Assembly: GCF_900324485.2 (NCBI RefSeq)
Contig: NC_046646.1
Location: 23,866,197 to 23,930,196 of the forward strand
Length of the DNA stretch: 64,000 bases
Reading direction: 5' to 3'
Origin: Mastacembelus armatus
Lineage: Eukaryota; Chordata; Actinopteri; Synbranchiformes; Mastacembelidae
Positions 62,622-64,000 of this stretch are shown piece after piece (positions within the stretch are counted from its first letter, which is position 1; each line of letters opens with the position of its first letter). The translations under genes and the position numbers were made by a program. Under the pieces are notes generated by a model. That model saw nothing but the letters and a program-made list of their open reading frames with translations. It had not been told where the DNA came from and ran no database searches.

Positions 62622-64000
62622 ATGTCATCGAGTGGCGCGGAAACGGCAGGTCAGAGCCCGCTGCGATCCTCCAGGTATGCACCCACGGACACGGTTCATT
62701 TCGAGTAGCACGCACACAGGTGATAATTAGCTTACCTGCAATTAGGCCCGTGCAAATCCGGTGATTGTCGCATTTTACACGTTTTCTCAGTTAAATGTGT
62801 CTAAGATGAAATTCCAGCACAAAGGAGAGTCACACTGAAAATTAAAATAAACAGCCTCATGTGTTTTTGACTCCAAAGCTTAATGTGCTTTTTAATTCCT
62901 TAATAACTTTAATGCAAAAGAGACAAATGGCAGGTTTCAGCCTCTCACATGAGGAGTTGCTGCTTTTCTTCATATCTGACAAAAGAGTTTTAGTTTTGAA
63001 ACACCCAGGCAGTTTAAGCTCATACTGGGAGTTGGAAGTTGAAATATTAACCAGTAAACAAAGAAATGTCACTGAAGAAACAGACCAGGTTGGCCTGGCT
63101 GGTCAATAATCCATCCAACAGTCTGCCTGCCACAGCTTTGACTGTGCTTTACCTTCTGTGCAGTGCGACCAGACTGGAGCCTGCTCAGAAATGAGGACCT
63201 CTGTGTTTTGAGACTTATCGGACGTAAAGTTGATGGCGTTTGTTTCCTCAGCTTCTGTTCCAGCCCTTGGTCGTGTGTCTGTGTGAAGGGATGGTCGGCC
63301 GCCATGTGGAACGGCCTCCCCGACCCGCTGCCGGCTGCTGCCTCCTCCCCTGGACACTCTGCCCCTGAGCCCTGGCTCCTCCCCGGCTGCAGCTCCGTGT
63401 ACGACAGCCTGGTCAGGTGAGACGGTGCACCTGGTGACGTTTCTGTTAAACTGGAAGTGGAGACATGACAGCAGCAGTTAAAGAGATTGGCTGCAACAGG
63501 CTCTGGAGGGTTCAGGGTAAGAGGCCCGAGAACTGGTCTGGACAGGAGGATGTATTTGTGGGGGGGCCTGAAAAATGACCACACCTCCTCCAGATACAAA
63601 TCCAGTCTGAGCAGTTTATCACACATGAAGAAAGTTAAAAACCAGACCTGAGATTCAGTTTTCACTGTCACATGGGACTGAAAATAAATGTTTTCCTAGT
63701 GAATGGATGTTTGTTCTGACTCTGGTCTTTCTCCTCTGCACAGTAACGCCTCTCCGAGCCCGTCTCCTCCTCCAGCGAGCGGCCTGCGAGGACGAGAGAG
63801 AGCTGCCGGCAACAAACCTCGCAGGTTCAACAGAAGGTTTTTTTTAATATATTTTCACTGAGAGCTGGAGGCTTTCAAACTGGTTCTGTAAGATGCTAAA
63901 ACTTATAACGCTCCCTGCGTCATTTATATTTTAACATTCTCTCGCCTGTTTCACAGATCACACACACTATTCCAATTTACTGTCAACCCAGACTGGGGCC
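62622..64000 (+). CDS. Unidentified gene, first exons (runs off the window)
   Basis: Four exons agree in phase: 62622-62674, 63252-63416, 63744-63836 and 63957 onward past 64000. The protein begins MSSSGAETAGQSPLRSS, continues SPWSCVCVKGWSAAMWNGL, then a Pro/Ala/Ser-rich part ending GCSSVYDSLV, then SPSPPPASGLRGRERAAG, KPRRFNRR and SHTLFQFTVNPDWG. The start has an acceptable context (AAAAATGT) and sits just inside a GC-rich stretch. All introns are GT-AG, although the third donor (AAGGTTTTT) is weak. The sequence is low in recognisable domains so far: Ser/Pro-rich and basic, possibly nuclear or regulatory. I do not recognise the family. Confidence 0.6.

Overview
The window looks like a teleost (probably percomorph) chromosome. 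It has fish-style split genes, abundant CA/GT microsatellites, fish retrotransposon families, and a gene set whose human counterparts all lie on 5q: HAVCR/TIMD4 at 5q33, FOXI1 and LCP2 at 5q35.1, NHP2 at 5q35.3 and ZMAT2 at 5q31.

Left half (about 1-31,250): a tandem array in which one cassette is present three times on the + strand. Each cassette is a TIM-family receptor gene (HAVCR1/TIMD4-like: signal peptide, Ig-V, stalk, membrane segment, tyrosine-bearing tail) followed by an IFITM/CD225 gene. The pairs are TIM-A 1086-5493 with IFITM-A 6702-7319, TIM-B 10085-13734 with IFITM-B 20023-20553, and TIM-C 22118-25694 with IFITM-C 30545-31099. Copies B and C are much closer to each other than to A. 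Both lack the mucin-like exon present in A, both have a different region upstream of the start codon, and both have a tail change that creates a consensus ITIM. Between TIM and IFITM in B and C lies the same broken Ty3/Gypsy-type LTR retrotransposon fossil, so it was there before the last block duplication. It carries an 886-bp foldback DNA transposon with an 8-bp target duplication, present in both copies.

Right half (31,858-64,000): single-copy housekeeping and immune genes. These are nhp2 (+), a foxi3/foxi1-class forkhead gene (-), lcp2/SLP-76 (-, 21 coding exons that join in frame to 511 aa), zmat2 (-, 6 exons, 201 aa), and the first exons of an unrecognised + strand gene divergent from zmat2 that runs off the right edge. 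Spaces between genes hold microsatellites, minisatellites, a LINE 3' end, a perfect 21-bp hairpin, a dispersed repeat pair, CTCF-like motifs and two exon-like pieces I could not identify.

Functional reading (inference): TIM proteins bind phosphatidylserine and can capture enveloped particles, IFITM proteins block membrane fusion in endosomes, and SLP-76 is a leukocyte signalling adaptor. The left half is therefore a young, expanding immune/antiviral cluster next to conserved single-copy genes.
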